In this document: in pieces, positions 33,698 to 42,989 of the stretch
Layout: each line of letters opens with the position of its first letter
How positions within the stretch are numbered: the first letter of the stretch is position 1
Assembly (NCBI GenBank): GCA_934702375.1
Contig: CAKUYE010000014.1
Span: 3,663-67,662 of the forward strand
DNA length: 64,000 nucleotides
Source of the DNA: an uncultured Bacillota bacterium
GTDB lineage: Bacteria > Bacillota > Dehalobacteriia > UBA7702
Reading direction: 5' to 3'
The notes under the pieces: model-generated
What the model was told of the DNA's origin: nothing
Database searches by the model: none
Seen by the model: only the letters and a program-made list of their open reading frames with translations
Made by a program: the position numbers and the translations under genes

Positions 33698-33754
33698 ATT
33701 ATACACGACTTATCGGTGGATGTCAAAAGGATAAATGATGTCAAAAGGATAAAT
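33698..33754 (-). promoter_or_regulatory. Consensus sigma-A promoter with a tandem 18-bp duplication
   Basis: On the minus strand TTGACA (33726-33721), a 17-nt spacer and TATAAT (33703-33698). The 18-bp unit GATGTCAAAAGGATAAAT is repeated exactly at 33719-33736 and 33737-33754, so the -35 hexamer is present twice. The leader to ATG 33558 is about 130 nt. Confidence 0.85.
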
Positions 33755-33782
33755 ATTGTTCCTTTGATGGCATTTTATGAAA

Positions 33783-33838
33783 AAGAGAACCGGCATATCC
33801 GGAGCACGACGCCACGAATATACCGGTTGAACTGCGGT
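33783..33838 (-). terminator. Probable terminator of the purF operon
   Basis: AACCGG near 33787 pairs with CCGGTT near 33824-33829, with a long loop; CTCTTTTTC follows on the minus strand. Confidence 0.5.
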
Positions 33839-33843
33839 TTTAT

Positions 33844-34326
33844 TTAAGTTAAATAACTGTTGATCTTTTTAATCTCCTTTGCCGTAAAATAGCGTTTGGG
33901 GAGAATGAGAAATTGGCTGTGATCGGGATAAAGAAAATAGTAATTTTTTGTTTTGCCGGTATGGACAAAATCTTCCCAGCGAATGGTGAATTCCTTCTTT
34001 TCACCGCCAACGTGGGTGGTGAGAGCCTGAGGCGTTATGGTGATATAGCGGGTGGGGCTGTTGCCGCCGGCGGTGGACATCATTTTCACAAAGATGAGAA
34101 ATACGCAGATCATGACGAGTACACCGTAGGAGCAATAGACCAATCCGTTGGGAATATCAAAAATACCGAAAAGGTTTAGAAAGATCAGTGTCAGAGCGAG
34201 GATGACAAAAAATAAAATGTCGATGAGAACCAGCTTTCTTTTGACAAAGAGGTTGTAATCCATGGCTTTTTCACGGTCCTTGGCATCAAGGCTGATGCTG
34301 ACTTCAATGATATCGTTGGTTTCCAT
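33844..34326 (-). CDS. YcxB-like membrane protein
   Basis: A 160-aa protein with two central transmembrane helices (about 33-55 and 62-82) and a C-terminal region (YITITPQALTTHVGGEKKEFTIRWEDF...YLYPDHSQFLILPKRYFT-like) resembling the YcxB-like domain. The function of that domain is unknown. It lies 9 bp downstream of purF and is probably co-transcribed. Confidence 0.6.
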   Translation of the reverse strand: METNDIIEVSISLDAKDREKAMDYNLFVKRKLVLIDILFFVILALTLIFLNLFGIFDIPNGLVYCSYGVLVMICVFLIFVKMMSTAGGNSPTRYITITPQALTTHVGGEKKEFTIRWEDFVHTGKTKNYYFLYPDHSQFLILPKRYFTAKEIKKINSYLT

Positions 34327-34335
34327 AATAACTCC

Positions 34336-35733
34336 TTAGCAATCCTCTTCCTTTAAGGTTACGGGAACCGGATAATCCCCGGTAAAGCAGGCATCACAGA
34401 AGCCGTTGAGCTTGCAGTGGGGGATGATCCTGGGCAGATCCTCCACTTTAAAGAAGCCGAGGGAGTCTGCGCCGAGGTTTTGGCGGATTTCTTCGATGGT
34501 ATATTTGCAGGCTGCCAGCTGTTTTTTCTCCGGCAGGTCCACGCCAAAAAAGCAGGGCCAGGTAAAGGGCGGAGCGGTGATGCGCATATGAACTTCCTTA
34601 GCGCCGGCTTTTTTCAGCATTTTGATGATACCCTTGCTTACGGTACCCCGCACCATGCTGTCGTCTACCAAAATAACCCGCTTGTCCTGAACGGTGTGCT
34701 TTAAAACGTTCAACTTGATTCGCACCGATTCTTCCCGCTGCACCTGATCGGGTTGGATGAAGGTGCGGCCGATGTAGCGGTTTTTGATGAGGCCGACACC
34801 ATAGGGAATGCCGCTGCCTGCAGCATAACCGATGGCGGCATCAATGCCGCTGTCCGGTACCGGCATAACAACGTCGGCATCTACCGGGTAGCGTTCGGAT
34901 AAGATTTTGCCGGCCAGATATCTGGCTTCGTATACGCTTTGCCCATCTATGGTGCTGTCAGGACGGGCAAAATAGATATATTCAAAGATACATGGACGGT
35001 ATTTTTCCGGTCGGGTTTCACGGGGGATCGAGGTATAGCCTTTTTCGTCGATCACAATCATCTCGCCGGGTTCCACATCGCGGATCACTTCACCGCCGAT
35101 GGCTTCCACGGCACAGCTTTCCGATGCAAGAATGTAGGAATTGCCTTTGATCCCGAGGCAAAGAGGCTTTAAACCGAAGGGATCACGAATCCCAACAAGC
35201 TTCTTGGGACTCATGACCAGCAAAGCGTATGCGCCGCTGACCATTTCCGTAGCCTGGCGGATGGCTGCTTCCAAAAGATGTGCATCGACTTCCTTTTTGG
35301 CAATGAGGTAAGCAAAAATCTCGGAATCGGTATTGCTGTGGAAGATCGCACCCTTGGTTTCCATGAGTTCATTGCGAATGGCATCAGCATTGGCAAGGTT
35401 GCCGTTGTGGGCGATGGCCAGAGTGCCGTGGACAAAGCTCATTGTCAGGGGTTGGGCATTTTTGGCTTCACTGTTGCCGGTGGTGGAATAGCGGCAATGA
35501 CCGATGCCGATTTGCCCCTGGAGTTTGGCGACTTTTGCATCATCGAATACTTCGTTGACCAATCCCATGTCTTTATGGGAGGTCACAATGCCATTGTTGC
35601 TTACGGCCATACCGCAGCTTTCCTGCCCTCGATGTTGCAGCGCAAAAAGACCGTAATACATTTCCTTTGCAAGGTTGAGGCCATCGTTGTTGAAAAGGCC
35701 GATCACACCGCAGGCTTCTTTGATTTCAGACAT
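34336..35733 (-). CDS. purF: Amidophosphoribosyltransferase
   Basis: A 465-aa enzyme that makes 5-phosphoribosylamine from PRPP and glutamine, the first step of purine synthesis. The propeptide MSEIKEA precedes Cys8, the glutaminase nucleophile. The PRPP loop is VILVDDSMVRGTVS. Cysteines at RPCIFEYIYF, WPCFFG and CDACF match the 4Fe-4S ligands of the Bacillus-type enzyme. No other pur genes are nearby, which is unusual. Confidence 0.96.
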   Translation of the reverse strand: MSEIKEACGVIGLFNNDGLNLAKEMYYGLFALQHRGQESCGMAVSNNGIVTSHKDMGLVNEVFDDAKVAKLQGQIGIGHCRYSTTGNSEAKNAQPLTMSFVHGTLAIAHNGNLANADAIRNELMETKGAIFHSNTDSEIFAYLIAKKEVDAHLLEAAIRQATEMVSGAYALLVMSPKKLVGIRDPFGLKPLCLGIKGNSYILASESCAVEAIGGEVIRDVEPGEMIVIDEKGYTSIPRETRPEKYRPCIFEYIYFARPDSTIDGQSVYEARYLAGKILSERYPVDADVVMPVPDSGIDAAIGYAAGSGIPYGVGLIKNRYIGRTFIQPDQVQREESVRIKLNVLKHTVQDKRVILVDDSMVRGTVSKGIIKMLKKAGAKEVHMRITAPPFTWPCFFGVDLPEKKQLAACKYTIEEIRQNLGADSLGFFKVEDLPRIIPHCKLNGFCDACFTGDYPVPVTLKEEDC

Positions 35734-35885
35734 ATGCTTCTCCTTTGATCATTTGTGCAGGTTCGGTGAAAATGAGTTTGCTTTATAAAATTAATAATGT
35801 ATTATTATAACGCATTCTTTCCCTTATTTCAATAGAAAATCTGCAAAAACCCTGTTTACTCTCTTGATTTCGAGAAAAGCTTTCT

Positions 35886-36758
35886 TTAGAAATCCATAAA
35901 GATGTTGGCGCAGCCGCCGCTGTCCAGAGCTGCCATGGTCCGGGGGCAAAGATCCCGGGCTGTGCCGATGATATATTGTCGGCAATCTTCATCGCTGAGG
36001 TTGAGGATATTGCAGAGGTTTTCTGCGGCTTTGGTTAGAAGAGCGGTATTTTCATCGTTGGTGTGATAGCGAAGGATCGTTTCGATGGCCTGTAATTCCT
36101 CGGCGGTGATCTTTAGTGGTCGGGGGTCGGTTTCCAACAGCAGATGGCCGATGGTGTTGGCCAGCACCGGCTCACAAAGATTGACGATAAGTTGGCGATA
36201 AGCCAGGCAATACCGTAGGAGCAGGCTGCGGACGCGGGAAAGGGGATAAAGGCTTAGGATGCGGTTTTCCGTGAGGATTGCCTTGAGGTAGGCTTCGATG
36301 AAAATGACACCGAGCTTGTCTTGGGGAATGCTGTGGCAAAGCTGGTAATCAATGGTACAGGGAATCTCCTGGGCCAGCAGCTCCCATTGATAAGCTTGGA
36401 AAAAGGTGCCGATGCTCTTTAGGGTATCGTCGTAGGAGCGCTGTCCCAGCGGCGGAGCCGTGATGCAGGCCGCTTCGTAAAGCTTTTTTGTTGTTGTGAG
36501 CTTTTCGGCCAGAATCCTTTGGCCTTCCTTGTAGAAATGCGCCGTTTCTGCCGGTGTTCGTTCCGGATCACTGTAATGATCTCCCAGTGCCGTTTTTATT
36601 GTGAAATAAATGGACTCGCTTAGAGACACCATGGTTTCCAGAGGCAGGGAGCTGCTTTGGCCGCCGGTGAAAGCCAAAGCGTTGGCTCGCAAAAGGGACT
36701 CGATCCCGCCGATGGGATCATGCTCTTGATGTTGTATGAGGTTATTTCCAGGAGTCAT
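35886..36758 (-). CDS. DUF6179-like protein
   Basis: A 290-aa helical cytoplasmic protein. It resembles the uncharacterised DUF6179 family (assignment from memory of the family pair, not verified). ATG 36758 (MTPGNNLIQHQEHDP) follows GGGGGTG and overlaps the end of the upstream gene by 17 bases, so the two are coupled. Longer in-frame starts lie within that gene. Function unknown. Confidence 0.6.
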   Translation of the reverse strand: MTPGNNLIQHQEHDPIGGIESLLRANALAFTGGQSSSLPLETMVSLSESIYFTIKTALGDHYSDPERTPAETAHFYKEGQRILAEKLTTTKKLYEAACITAPPLGQRSYDDTLKSIGTFFQAYQWELLAQEIPCTIDYQLCHSIPQDKLGVIFIEAYLKAILTENRILSLYPLSRVRSLLLRYCLAYRQLIVNLCEPVLANTIGHLLLETDPRPLKITAEELQAIETILRYHTNDENTALLTKAAENLCNILNLSDEDCRQYIIGTARDLCPRTMAALDSGGCANIFMDF

Positions 36759-37224
36759 CGTTACACACCCCCTTTGTTGATGTGGCAAAGGGATCTTTGC
36801 CGTTGCGGCAAAAATCGAGAAGAGCCTTTTCGCTGAGATCACAGATAGGTTCTACGGCGCCGTGACTGTAGCGGTTAAAAATCGTGGTAATTGCTGTCAG
36901 CAGCTCTTTATCGTCGAGGCGGTCGTGTACGGTGTTTTTCAGTTGGTAAAAGGCATCCTGAAGCTCAAAGAGCGTTTCTTCGTAATTTTCCGGTGTGATA
37001 TAAGAGGAATTGTAGATTTTCAGAATCAGCTCTTTAAGGATGCCGCTGCCAAACTCTACTCTGCCGGTTTGGCGGAGAATGTTTTTTTGTCCCTCCTGCA
37101 ATGCAACGATTTGATGGTGCTCCAGTGTGACGCCGGCGGCCGCGGTGATATCATTGCAGCTTTGAATTTCGGTGGTGACGGTATGTTCCGTATCTCCCAG
37201 GATCGGTAATATGGTTTGTTCCAT
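36742..37224 (-). CDS. DUF6323-like protein
   Basis: A 160-aa soluble protein (MEQTILPILGDTEH), probably DUF6323, a family found beside DUF6179 in Clostridia. ATG 37224 sits 10 nt after GGAGG; the nearer in-frame ATG is too close to it. The pair may form a complex. Function unknown. Confidence 0.6.
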   Translation of the reverse strand: MEQTILPILGDTEHTVTTEIQSCNDITAAAGVTLEHHQIVALQEGQKNILRQTGRVEFGSGILKELILKIYNSSYITPENYEETLFELQDAFYQLKNTVHDRLDDKELLTAITTIFNRYSHGAVEPICDLSEKALLDFCRNGKDPFATSTKGVCNDDSWK

Positions 37225-37370
37225 TCGTATCATTCCTCCTCTTTTTCTGCTTTTTATCATACGTGGTCGGGGCGGAATTTTCCTATCTTGAAAAATTTCC
37301 GATTTTGTGGTATAATAAACACAGAAAAAAGAGATATTGACAAAATATCTTACATCGAAGCAAAAAAAAT

Positions 37371-37409
37371 AAAGCAGAGTGAAAGGTCTTTTCCTTTTTC
37401 TCTGCTTTT
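37371..37409 (-). terminator. Terminator of galE-glycosyltransferase operon
   Basis: AAAGCAGAG (from 37371) pairs with CTCTGCTTT (to 37409); on the minus strand ATTTTTTTT follows. Confidence 0.8.
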
Positions 37410-37413
37410 CTTT

Positions 37414-38529
37414 TTATTTCAGCAAGCGGCGGTAGATGGCTTCGATTTGTTCCGCCATCACCTTGCCGGTGAAGCGTTCTTCAAAGATCTCCGGACAATT
37501 TGCCGCCATTTTTTTGTAAAGCTCCGGATCGTTTTTGCAACGGAGAATGGCCTCGGCTAAAGCTTGACTGTCTCTTTTGGCGAAGATTACGCCGTTTACA
37601 CCGTCCTGAATGACATAGGGGTTGCCGCCAAAATCGCTGACGGCGGCAGGAATTCCCAAACACATCCCTTCCAACAGAGACATGGAAGTGGCTTCCGTGC
37701 CGTAGGAGGCATTGAGCTGAAGATCCATGATGTTTTCGATTTCCCAAATCGTTTTGATAAAACCGGTGAAGATCACGTTTTTCAAGGCCAGAGCTTCGGC
37801 TTCTTCTCGCAATGTTTTTTCACAGCTGCCGGTTCCGGCGATGAGAATCACGATATCCTCTCCCCGATCTTGAAGGAGCTTGGCGGCTTCCAACAGGTAG
37901 TGATGGCCTTTGACTTCTTCCAGCCGGGCAATGATAGCGCAAACGAAGGTGTCGGATGCAATACCGTATTTTTTCCGCACTTCTTTACGCTCTTCCTCAT
38001 TCAGTCGTTTGGGGGTGGGGATACCGTTAAATACCACCTCAACCTTGTTGGGATCGGTGCCGATTTCTACGATATTGTCCTTGGCTGCCGGGGAAACCGC
38101 AATGATTACATCGCTGTAACGGTTGTTGATTGCTCCCAGGATCTGTTTTACCGGAAATCGTTTTTTATATCCGGGCTGGTCAAAAATGCTGTGCCGAGTG
38201 CTTACCGTTTTAATGCCGCAGCGGGTGGCGGCAATGCGGCCGGAAAGAGCGCCGTGGCAGTGAACAATATCCGGTTTTTCAGCTTGGAATACCTTCATGA
38301 GAGCCTTAACGTCGGCACGGTCGTAGCTTTTGTCTCTCATGCCCTCAAAGGGAATGACTCTGATATCCAGTGCCTCGATCTCCGGAATTAATAAGCTGCC
38401 GGCAGGAACGATTACGGCATGTTCAAAATCCTTGCGGTTACAGTTGGCCAAATAGCTTAAAAGCACTTTGCCGGCACCGCCGATATTGGAATCGGAAATA
38501 AGTTGAATACACTTTTTCACCGGGTTCAT
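37414..38529 (-). CDS. GT4-family glycosyltransferase
   Basis: A 371-aa GT-B glycosyltransferase. N-terminal SDSNIGGAGKVLLSYL is an acceptor-side glycine loop. The C-terminal half has VFNGIP, ARLEEVKGHHYLLEAA and the EX7E-type donor segment EATSMSLLEGMCLGIPAAVSDFGG. It transfers a sugar from a nucleotide donor to a cell-envelope acceptor; which is unknown. It lies six bases after galE, which makes UDP-galactose. Confidence 0.9.
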   Translation of the reverse strand: MNPVKKCIQLISDSNIGGAGKVLLSYLANCNRKDFEHAVIVPAGSLLIPEIEALDIRVIPFEGMRDKSYDRADVKALMKVFQAEKPDIVHCHGALSGRIAATRCGIKTVSTRHSIFDQPGYKKRFPVKQILGAINNRYSDVIIAVSPAAKDNIVEIGTDPNKVEVVFNGIPTPKRLNEEERKEVRKKYGIASDTFVCAIIARLEEVKGHHYLLEAAKLLQDRGEDIVILIAGTGSCEKTLREEAEALALKNVIFTGFIKTIWEIENIMDLQLNASYGTEATSMSLLEGMCLGIPAAVSDFGGNPYVIQDGVNGVIFAKRDSQALAEAILRCKNDPELYKKMAANCPEIFEERFTGKVMAEQIEAIYRRLLK

Positions 38530-38535
38530 CCTTCC

Positions 38536-39558
38536 TTATTCTTCAGGGGTATCGTAGCCGTTGGGGTTCTTTTTCTGCCAGTTCCAGGTGTCGCGGCACA
38601 TATCTTCCAGGCTGTATTTTGCCTGCCAGCCAAGGATCTTATTGGCTTTGGCGGGGTCGGCAAAGCATTGGGCAATGTCTCCGGGACGCCGCTCGGCGAT
38701 GCGGTAGGGGATCTCCATACCGTTTGTTTTTTCAAAGGCCTTTACGATATCGAGAACGCTGTAACCGATGCCGGTACCCAGGTTGAATACGGCGGTACCT
38801 TTTTGTTTCTTTGCATATTCAATGGCACAGACATGGCCTGCGGCCAGATCCATAACGTGAATGTAGTCCCGAACCCCGGTGCCGTCGTGGGTGGGGTAGT
38901 CGTTGCCGAAAACACTCAGTTCTTTGCGCTTGCCAACGGCCACCTGAGAGATGAAGGGCAGCAGATTGTTGGGGATGCCGTTGGGATCTTCCCCGATCAG
39001 ACCGCTTTTATGGGCACCGATGGGGTTGAAGTAGCGAAGCAGCACGACGCTGAGATCGGGGTTTGCCGCGGCGGCATCTCTCAGGATTTGCTCGATCATG
39101 TATTTTGTCCAGCCATAGGGATTGGTGCAGCCTGTAGCCATGGTTTCATCAATGGGAACTTTATTCGGTACGCCGTAAACCGTGGCTGAGGAGCTGAAAA
39201 CAAAGTTGTTGACATGATGCTCTGCCATGACTTCCAGTAATGTCAGGGTAGAATCAATGTTGTTGCGGTAGTAGCGCAAAGGTTGGGCGCAGGACTCCCC
39301 AACCGCTTTTAACCCGGCAAAGTGGATCACGGCGTCGATGGTTTCCTTTTGAAAGAGATCCCTTAACGCAGCTTTATCGGCAACATCAATGCCGTAAAGG
39401 GGGATCTTTTTTCCGGTGATTTTTTCTACCCGTTTCACCGCTTCGGGTTTGCTGTTGCAAAAGTTATCGGCAACGACGATATCGTAGCCTTTTTCCAGCA
39501 GCTCCACGCAGGTGTGGGTGCCGATGTAACCGGCACCGCCGGTCAGTAGAATACTCAT
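38536..39558 (-). CDS. galE: UDP-glucose 4-epimerase
   Basis: A 340-aa short-chain-dehydrogenase-type epimerase that interconverts UDP-glucose and UDP-galactose. MSILLTGGAGYIGTHTC is the NAD-binding motif, FSSSATVYG and YGWTKYMIEQ supply Ser and Tyr-x3-Lys, and LLRYFNPIGAHKSG is the GalE signature. Length is normal. It heads the operon with the glycosyltransferase. Confidence 0.96.
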   Translation of the reverse strand: MSILLTGGAGYIGTHTCVELLEKGYDIVVADNFCNSKPEAVKRVEKITGKKIPLYGIDVADKAALRDLFQKETIDAVIHFAGLKAVGESCAQPLRYYRNNIDSTLTLLEVMAEHHVNNFVFSSSATVYGVPNKVPIDETMATGCTNPYGWTKYMIEQILRDAAAANPDLSVVLLRYFNPIGAHKSGLIGEDPNGIPNNLLPFISQVAVGKRKELSVFGNDYPTHDGTGVRDYIHVMDLAAGHVCAIEYAKKQKGTAVFNLGTGIGYSVLDIVKAFEKTNGMEIPYRIAERRPGDIAQCFADPAKANKILGWQAKYSLEDMCRDTWNWQKKNPNGYDTPEE

Positions 39559-39779
39559 ATGATCAATTCCTTTCTTCGGAAGGATCCGATTTTGATTTTG
39601 TCATCATTAAAGTATACCCTGAAAAAGGAAAAAAGTAAAGTTTTGCGAAATATACCTTGCGTTTCTCCGGTTTTTTTCTTCCCTCCCGGTGTATTTGTAT
39701 TTCTCCGTAAAATATGTTACAATAAAAATGATTTTGTTTTTTCAGGATGATTATAATTTAGTTATCAGAGGAGGATATT

Positions 39780-40649
39780 ATGGGGCAACATCGCCGCAGA
39801 GGCGACCGCAGAGACGGTACGCTGATCCGAGATCTCGATCCATTGCATTTTTTTACCGGCATCATTTATCCGAACCGCTGTGATAATGAAGCCTATATTT
39901 CCGAAAATATTGACCTTACGGCGATCAATCGTTATTTACAACAGAAAAATGAAGGGGAAACGGAATTTCCCTATACCATGTTTCACCTGATTGTTGCGGC
40001 TTTGGTTAAAACCATTACCTTGCGGCCAAAGCTGAATCGTTTTATTGTCAATGGCAATTTTTACCAGAGAAATGAAGTTTCCGCCGCCTTTGTCGTGAAA
40101 AAAATCTTTTCCGATAATGGGGCCGAAGCCTTGGCTTTTCTTCATTTGAAGGAGGAGGACACGTTAGATACGATCCACGAAACCTTGCGCAAGATTGTGA
40201 CTTCCTGCCGCAGTGACGAAAAGGATGAAACCTCCGAAAGTATGGATTTTGTCAATAAGCTCCCCCGGGGGTTATGCAAAGCCTTTACCCGTTTTGTAAT
40301 GTTTCTGGACAAGCACGGTAAGGTGCCGAAAAGCTTTATTGCTTCGGACCCCTATTATGCATCGGCAGTTCTTTCCAATCTTGGTTCCATTAAGCTGAAA
40401 AGCGGCTATCATCATTTGACCAACTGGGGAACCTGCTCTATTTTCTGTATTATCGGCGAAAAAAAGCTTTCGCCTTTTTATGATGAAGCCGGACAGGTCA
40501 CGATGAAGGAAACTGTGGATTTGGGGTTGACCATTGACGAACGGCTGGCCGATGGCTATTATTATGCCAAATCTATTCGTTTGCTGAAAAAGCTTTTGGA
40601 ACAGCCGGAATTGCTGGAATTACCCTTGAAAGAAGAGGTGGAATATTAA
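39780..40649 (+). CDS. 2-oxoacid dehydrogenase E2/CAT-fold protein lacking the catalytic His
   Basis: A 289-aa protein of the chloramphenicol acetyltransferase/E2 catalytic-domain fold: FHLIVAALVKTITLRPKLNRFIVNG and VLSNLGSIKLKSGYHHLTNWGTCS are typical. In active members the C-terminal motif is H-x3-D-G; here it reads ERLADG, so the catalytic His is Glu. It may be a pseudo-enzyme or use other chemistry. GAGGAGG precedes ATG 39780. It is one base from the ligase gene, so the two are coupled. Confidence 0.75.
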   Translation: MGQHRRRGDRRDGTLIRDLDPLHFFTGIIYPNRCDNEAYISENIDLTAINRYLQQKNEGETEFPYTMFHLIVAALVKTITLRPKLNRFIVNGNFYQRNEVSAAFVVKKIFSDNGAEALAFLHLKEEDTLDTIHETLRKIVTSCRSDEKDETSESMDFVNKLPRGLCKAFTRFVMFLDKHGKVPKSFIASDPYYASAVLSNLGSIKLKSGYHHLTNWGTCSIFCIIGEKKLSPFYDEAGQVTMKETVDLGLTIDERLADGYYYAKSIRLLKKLLEQPELLELPLKEEVEY

Positions 40650-40650
40650 C

Positions 40651-42366
40651 ATGAGCGAAGAAATCACCGTAAAAACACCGTGGCTGAGCAGTATGGGAGC
40701 GGTTCCTGCCCATTTGGAATACCCCGATGGCTCCATGTACGATGCTGTGGAGGCTATTGCGAATCAATATCCCAATCAGGTGGCCTTTGATTTTATGGGT
40801 CGTTCCACAACCTACAAGCAGTTGATTCATGAGATTCAGCGTTGTGCCCGTTCGTTAAAGACCATCGGTGTTCGGGAAAATGATCGGGTTACCATTGCCA
40901 TGCCCAACTGCCCCCAGGCCACCTATATGTTTTATGCCGTGAATCTGGTTGGCGGGGTCTGCAATATGATCCATCCTCTTTCGGCAGAAAAGGAAATCGA
41001 GTTTTACCTCAATGAATCCAATAGTGTTACTGTGATTACGTTGGACCAGTTTTATCATAAGTTTGAAGCCATCCGTCAGAATACCAATGTGATCAATATT
41101 ATTCTGGCTCGGGTGAAGGATGCTCTTTCCCGGCCGGTAAAAGCCGGCTATATGCTTACCGAAGGACGAAAAATCAAAAAGATCCCCGATGATGCCCCGG
41201 TGATCCGTTGGGATGAATTTATGCGGTTGGGTAAATCCTGCTTTTGGAATTACAAGGTATCCCGCCATGGCGATGACCCGGCGGTGATTCTCTATTCCGG
41301 CGGCACCACCGGCAAGACCAAGGGAATTTTGCTTTCAAACCTCAATTTTAATGCCTTGGGGATGCAGGTCATTGCGGCGAACCCTATGTTTCGTCCCGGA
41401 GATAAAATGCTGGCGGCAATGCCGCTGTTTCACGGCTTTGGTTTGGGGGTATGTATTCATACCATGCTTTCCTCCGGAGGCCGCTGCATTCTTGTGCCTC
41501 GATTTACGGCAAAGAGCTATGCCAAGCTGATTACGAAATACCGCTGCAATTTCATTGCCGGTGTTCCCACCCTTTATGAAGCTCTGATCCGTTTGCCGGA
41601 CATGAAAAAAGCGGATCTCAGTTGCTTGAAAGGGGTTTTTTCCGGCGGGGATTCCCTCAGCATCGAGCTGAAAAAGAAGTTTGATAAGTTCCTTTACGAT
41701 CATCATGCCACGGTGCAGATTCGGGAGGGCTACGGCACCACGGAAACGGTAACGGCCTGCTGCCTTACGCCGCCCCACATGGCAAAGGAAGGCAGCATCG
41801 GCATTGCTTTTCCCGATACTTATATCAAAATCGTAAAGCCGGATACCGATGAAGAAGTACCCTACGGTGAAGAAGGGGAGATCCTCCTTGCCGGGCCTAC
41901 AGTGATGAAGGAATACCTTAACCATCCCATTGAGACTACAAGAACTCTGCGGAAGCATAAGGATGGCTTGACTTGGGTCTATACCGGTGACCTTGGTTAT
42001 ATGGATAATGAAGGCTTTATTTACTTCAAAGGGCGCTCCAAACGGATGATCGTTTCCAGCGGCTATAACATTTATCCCGGTCAGCTGGAAAATATTTTGG
42101 ATGCCAATGAGCTGGTACACATGAGCTGTGTGATCGGTGTTCCGGATCCCTATAAGATGCAGGCGGTTAAGGTCTTTTTGATGTTAAAGCCCGGTGTTCC
42201 TGCCACTGAGGAAACAAAGGCTCAGATTATGGATTATTGCAAAAAGCATATTGCAAAGTATGCCCTGCCGAAAGAGATTGAGTTTCGGGATGAGCTGCCG
42301 AAGACGTTGGTTGGGAAGGTGGCGTATAGGGTGTTGGAAGAAGAGGAGGAATCTTCTTCTCTTTGA
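40651..42366 (+). CDS. AMP-binding acyl-CoA synthetase/ligase
   Basis: A 571-aa ANL-superfamily enzyme that adenylates a carboxylic acid and joins it to CoA or another thiol. The P-loop motif ILYSGGTTGKTKGILLSN, REGYGTTETV and the hinge FKGRSKRMIVSSGYNIYPGQLE are clear; the catalytic Lys lies in PKTLVGKVAYR. The partner gene encodes a degenerate acyltransferase fold. The substrate is not known; medium/long-chain acids are possible. Confidence 0.9.
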   Translation: MSEEITVKTPWLSSMGAVPAHLEYPDGSMYDAVEAIANQYPNQVAFDFMGRSTTYKQLIHEIQRCARSLKTIGVRENDRVTIAMPNCPQATYMFYAVNLVGGVCNMIHPLSAEKEIEFYLNESNSVTVITLDQFYHKFEAIRQNTNVINIILARVKDALSRPVKAGYMLTEGRKIKKIPDDAPVIRWDEFMRLGKSCFWNYKVSRHGDDPAVILYSGGTTGKTKGILLSNLNFNALGMQVIAANPMFRPGDKMLAAMPLFHGFGLGVCIHTMLSSGGRCILVPRFTAKSYAKLITKYRCNFIAGVPTLYEALIRLPDMKKADLSCLKGVFSGGDSLSIELKKKFDKFLYDHHATVQIREGYGTTETVTACCLTPPHMAKEGSIGIAFPDTYIKIVKPDTDEEVPYGEEGEILLAGPTVMKEYLNHPIETTRTLRKHKDGLTWVYTGDLGYMDNEGFIYFKGRSKRMIVSSGYNIYPGQLENILDANELVHMSCVIGVPDPYKMQAVKVFLMLKPGVPATEETKAQIMDYCKKHIAKYALPKEIEFRDELPKTLVGKVAYRVLEEEEESSSL

Positions 42367-42369
42367 TGT

Positions 42370-42566
42370 TGTTTTGGGTTTTTGGGTGGTGCGTCGGCGT
42401 TTCTTGGGTGGAGCGTGCGTGCTAAACGATTGTAACGCCGCGAAATCGAGCCGCGCCGGGCTTTCGGATACCTCTTGTATACGCTCAATCCCGTCCCGTC
42501 TCGCTTTCACGGCGTTAAAACCGTTTATCCCACCCGGAGGAATGTTGTACCGCGACGTTGTGCGCC
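42370..42566. repeat. Structured repeat SR, copy 3
   Basis: The same element as at 26565-26960. The lead is TTTTGGGTGGTGCGTCGGCG. The outer stem is AAACGATTGTAACGCCG against CGGCGTTAAAACCGTTT. The apex is GATACCTCTTGTATAC and the tail CCCGGAGG...TACCGCG. It begins within a few bases of the ligase stop codon. Confidence 0.75.
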
Positions 42567-42633
42567 GCAGAAAAGTTTTTTAGTGCTTCGCGATAAAAGT
42601 AAAACCGTTGCGAAAAGTACTGTAAACGGCATA

Positions 42634-42862
42634 AAGTGCCTGCTAGAATGCCTTCCCCTTGAGGGGAAGGTGGGCGCGGAGCGCTCGGATGAGGTGGCGT
42701 GACGGTAAAACAAAAATGATTTTATAAAAGAAACTGCGGCGTGAAGCGTATCTTTGAAAGATGCGTCTCTCGCCGCAGTTACTTTTTCATAAAATACAGC
42801 TCCACCCATCGCGACACCTCATCAGTCAGCTAACGCTGACAGCTTCTCCTCGAGGCGAAGCC
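42634..42862. repeat. Dispersed repeat RE, copy B
   Basis: It nearly matches copy A (27160-27390), with the same CCTTCCCC/GGGGAAGG opening, AACTGCGGCG...CGCCGCAGTT centre and CACCTCATCAGTCAGCTAACG / CTCGAGGCGAAGCC end. Between SR copy 3 and this copy lies a 67-bp linker that also resembles the linker of the first region. Confidence 0.8.
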
Positions 42863-42900
42863 ATTTTGCGTTGCTTTGCAACGCTATAAGAAAATATAAA

Positions 42901-42935
42901 ACAGGATGCAGTAAGGCGAGCTGCATCCTGTTTTT
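42901..42935 (-). terminator. Terminator of the large SLH gene
   Basis: ACAGGATGCAG (42901-42911) pairs with CTGCATCCTGT (42921-42931), flanked by T/A runs. A second stem, CCGATG/CATCGG, lies between it and the stop codon. Confidence 0.85.
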
Positions 42936-42989
42936 CGATTTGCTTCCGATGAAAGGATCTCAGAAAACATCGGAAGGTGGGAAATTACT

